Shown here: in pieces, positions 61,834 to 64,000 of the stretch | How positions within the stretch are numbered: position 1 is the first letter of the stretch | Layout of the letters: each line of letters begins with the position of its first letter | Assembly (NCBI GenBank): GCA_947501635.1 | Contig: CANMWT010000002.1 | Location: forward strand, 411,092 to 475,091 | Direction of reading: 5' to 3' | DNA length: 64,000 nucleotides | From: an uncultured Roseobacter sp. | GTDB taxonomy: Bacteria; Pseudomonadota; Alphaproteobacteria; Rhodobacterales; Rhodobacteraceae | Translations under genes and position numbers: made by a program | The notes under the pieces: generated by a model | Told to the model about the DNA's origin: nothing | The model's database searches: none | The model's input: the letters and a program-made list of their open reading frames with translations, nothing else

Positions 61834-63534
61834 ATGGCACTTGATAACGGCAAGAAGGCACAGGCTGACGGTGTGTGGAAATCCGGCGCGGGCAAAGGGC
61901 GTCGCCATACCAAGGGTCGGCAGCTGAGCGATGATGCGCTTGCCGAGGTGCGCGCGCTGCTGGGTGCCGCCCCACGCCGCGCCGATCTGCTGATCGAACA
62001 TCTGCACAAAATTCAGGACGCCTATGGGCATTTGTCAGCGGCACATTTGCGCGCGCTGGCCGAAGAGATGCGGCTGTCCATGGCAGAGGTGTACGAAGTC
62101 GCGACCTTTTACGCGCATTTTGACGTGGTCAAGGAAGATGAGACACCGCCGCCTGCGCTGACGATCCGGGTATGCGATTCCCTGTCCTGCGAGCTTGCCG
62201 GCGCGCAGGCGTTGAAATCAGCGCTGGAGAGCGGGCTGGACCGGAAAGCGGTACGCGTGTTGCGCGCGCCCTGCATGGGGCGCTGCGACACCGCACCGGT
62301 TCTTGAGCTGGGGCATAATCACATCGATTTTGCCACTGTCGAGAAGGTCGAAGCGGCGATCGCCGCCGGCGATACGCATGCAAAAATTCCCGACTACGAG
62401 GATTTCGACGCCTATGTAGCGCAGGGCGGGTACCAAACGTTGCAGGCGTTGCGCCAAAACGGTGATCCCGAGGCGCAGAAGGATATCGTTCTGTCCTCCG
62501 GTTTGCGCGGTCTGGGCGGAGCGGGCTTTCCGGCGGGTAAGAAGTGGGAGTTTGTGCGCGCCGCCGAGGGCCCGCGCTATCTGGCGGTCAATGGGGACGA
62601 GGGCGAGCCGGGCACCTTCAAGGACCGGTACTATCTGGAACGCACGCCGCATCTTTTCCTTGAAGGGATGCTGATTGCGGCCTGGTCGATCGAAGCCGAC
62701 ACCTCTTTTATCTACATGCGCGACGAATATCCCGCCGTTTTGGAAATTCTCAGGCGCGAGATTGCGGCACTGGAAGCTGCGGGGATCGTACCGGCGGGGT
62801 ATATCGATCTGCGGCGCGGGGCCGGCGCCTATATCTGCGGCGAAGAGAGCGCGATGATCGAGAGCATTGAAGGCAAGCGCGGGTTGCCACGGCATCGCCC
62901 GCCCTTTGTGGCGCAGGTGGGGATTTTTGGCCGCCCCACCTTGGTCAACAACATCGAAACGCTTTATTGGGTGGCGCGCATCTGCCGAGAAGGGCCGGAA
63001 GTGCTGTCGTCGGTTGAAAGGAACGGTCGCTTCGGGCTGCGCAGCTACTCGGTCTCGGGTCGTGTGGCCAAGCCCGGAGTGTACCTTTTGCCGGCTGGCT
63101 CAACGATCACCGATGTGATTGACGCTGCGGGCGGCATGTGTGACGGCCATGTCTTCAAGGCCTACCAGCCCGGCGGCCCGTCTTCTGGGTTGCTGCCGGC
63201 GAGCATCAACGATGTGCCGCTGGATTTTGACACGTTGCAGCCTTTGGGCTCTTTCATCGGGTCGGCGGCGGTCGTGGTGTTGTCGGATCAGGATTCGGCG
63301 CGGGCTGCGGCGCTGAACATGTTGCGGTTCTTTGAGGATGAAAGCTGTGGACAATGTACGCCGTGCCGTGTGGGCTGCGAAAAGGCCGTCAAGCTGATGC
63401 AGGCGGACCACTGGGATCGTGGCCTGCTGGAAGAATTGAGCACAGCGATGGTGGATGCGTCGATCTGCGGGCTGGGGCAGGCTGCGCCCAATCCGATCCG
63501 TCTGGTCATCAAGCACTTTCCGGAGGAAATCTGA
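61834..63534 (+). CDS. NAD-dependent formate dehydrogenase beta subunit (NuoE-NuoF fusion)
   Basis: This 566-residue fusion has an N-terminal NuoE-like domain with a 2Fe-2S cluster (RVCDSLSCELAGA and RAPCMGRCDTAP, four Cys) and a NuoF-like domain with the FMN and NADH site (GLGGAGFPAGKKWEF, NGDEGEPGTFKDR, GAGAYICGEESAMIESIEGKRGLPR) and a 4Fe-4S set (ESCGQCTPCRVGC...SICGLGQAAPNP). It matches the beta subunit of NAD-linked tungsten formate dehydrogenase (FDH1 of Methylorubrum). GGGAGAAGACGCG precedes the ATG. The alpha subunit gene is not next to it; ftsY follows. Confidence 0.9.
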   Translation: MALDNGKKAQADGVWKSGAGKGRRHTKGRQLSDDALAEVRALLGAAPRRADLLIEHLHKIQDAYGHLSAAHLRALAEEMRLSMAEVYEVATFYAHFDVVKEDETPPPALTIRVCDSLSCELAGAQALKSALESGLDRKAVRVLRAPCMGRCDTAPVLELGHNHIDFATVEKVEAAIAAGDTHAKIPDYEDFDAYVAQGGYQTLQALRQNGDPEAQKDIVLSSGLRGLGGAGFPAGKKWEFVRAAEGPRYLAVNGDEGEPGTFKDRYYLERTPHLFLEGMLIAAWSIEADTSFIYMRDEYPAVLEILRREIAALEAAGIVPAGYIDLRRGAGAYICGEESAMIESIEGKRGLPRHRPPFVAQVGIFGRPTLVNNIETLYWVARICREGPEVLSSVERNGRFGLRSYSVSGRVAKPGVYLLPAGSTITDVIDAAGGMCDGHVFKAYQPGGPSSGLLPASINDVPLDFDTLQPLGSFIGSAAVVVLSDQDSARAAALNMLRFFEDESCGQCTPCRVGCEKAVKLMQADHWDRGLLEELSTAMVDASICGLGQAAPNPIRLVIKHFPEEI

Positions 63535-63611
63535 GCCAAAGCGGCGCGGGCCTTTTGTTTCGGCTGAAATCCCCTTAGATGGGCGGTGACCTAAGACGAA
63601 GCAGGCCCGAT

Positions 63612-64000
<389 letters not shown>

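Overview
The window looks like chromosomal DNA of an alphaproteobacterium of the Rhodobacteraceae, Roseobacter group (a Sulfitobacter- or Roseobacter-like marine bacterium). The basis is the GC-rich coding bias, the PhaZ/PhaC/PhaP/PhaR polyhydroxybutyrate block, ThyX, an SdhE-LdtR pair, the DUF1194, DUF2842, DUF2065 and DUF6524 families, and a GTTC-N7-GTTC type LexA box. No rRNA, tRNA, CRISPR, phage or transposase gene was recognised. Most of the window is core or stably inherited accessory DNA.

Layout. 1-7.5 kb: start of trpA, ychF, aspartate aminotransferase, an XRE regulator with sdhE, an LdtR-like MarR regulator, an overlapping gloA-DUF1194-DUF1194 set, and thyX. 7.5-9.2 kb: a pilin-like protein with a long Thr/Asp/Gly tail, cspA, and an ArsC-fold protein. 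9.2-11.75 kb: a complete bufferin-type RiPP operon (DUF2282 precursor, DUF692 enzyme, DUF2063 partner, DoxX). 11.9-15.4 kb: thrS and a Tat-exported multicopper oxidase. 16-22.3 kb: two alpha/beta hydrolases and the PHB block, with PhaR-like operators in front of phaP, phaR and probably phaC. 22.3-30.4 kb: a polyamine or gamma-glutamyl amine catabolic cluster (FAD oxidase, two glutamine-synthetase-like ligases, a glutamine amidotransferase) behind a HisPJQM-type ABC transporter.

30.4-39.3 kb: an operon of a secreted protein, two TerB-like proteins and a PhnD-like protein; then rlmJ, a six-helix MCP coupled to a small exported protein, a sulfotransferase, pyrG and secG. 39.7-41.3 kb: a cobalt-type nitrile hydratase operon. 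41.3-49.9 kb: small membrane proteins, purA, a large acidic protein, thiN, an EamA transporter, sdaA and rpiA. 50-55.4 kb: gor, hflK-hflC-DUF2065 and degP, the last with a PhaR-like site upstream. 55.5-64 kb: an SOS-box-bearing DnaE2 C-terminal remnant, a 2Fe-2S ferredoxin, purD, xseA, an AlkB-like hydroxylase, an NuoE-NuoF fused formate dehydrogenase beta subunit, and the start of ftsY, which enters a Glu-Pro tandem repeat at the window edge.

The items most worth a second look are the bufferin operon with its intercistronic hairpin, the LexA box in front of a lone DnaE2 OB-fold fragment, the spread of PhaR-like operators beyond the pha genes, the pilin with a Thr/Asp/Gly tail, and the TerB/PhnD operon.
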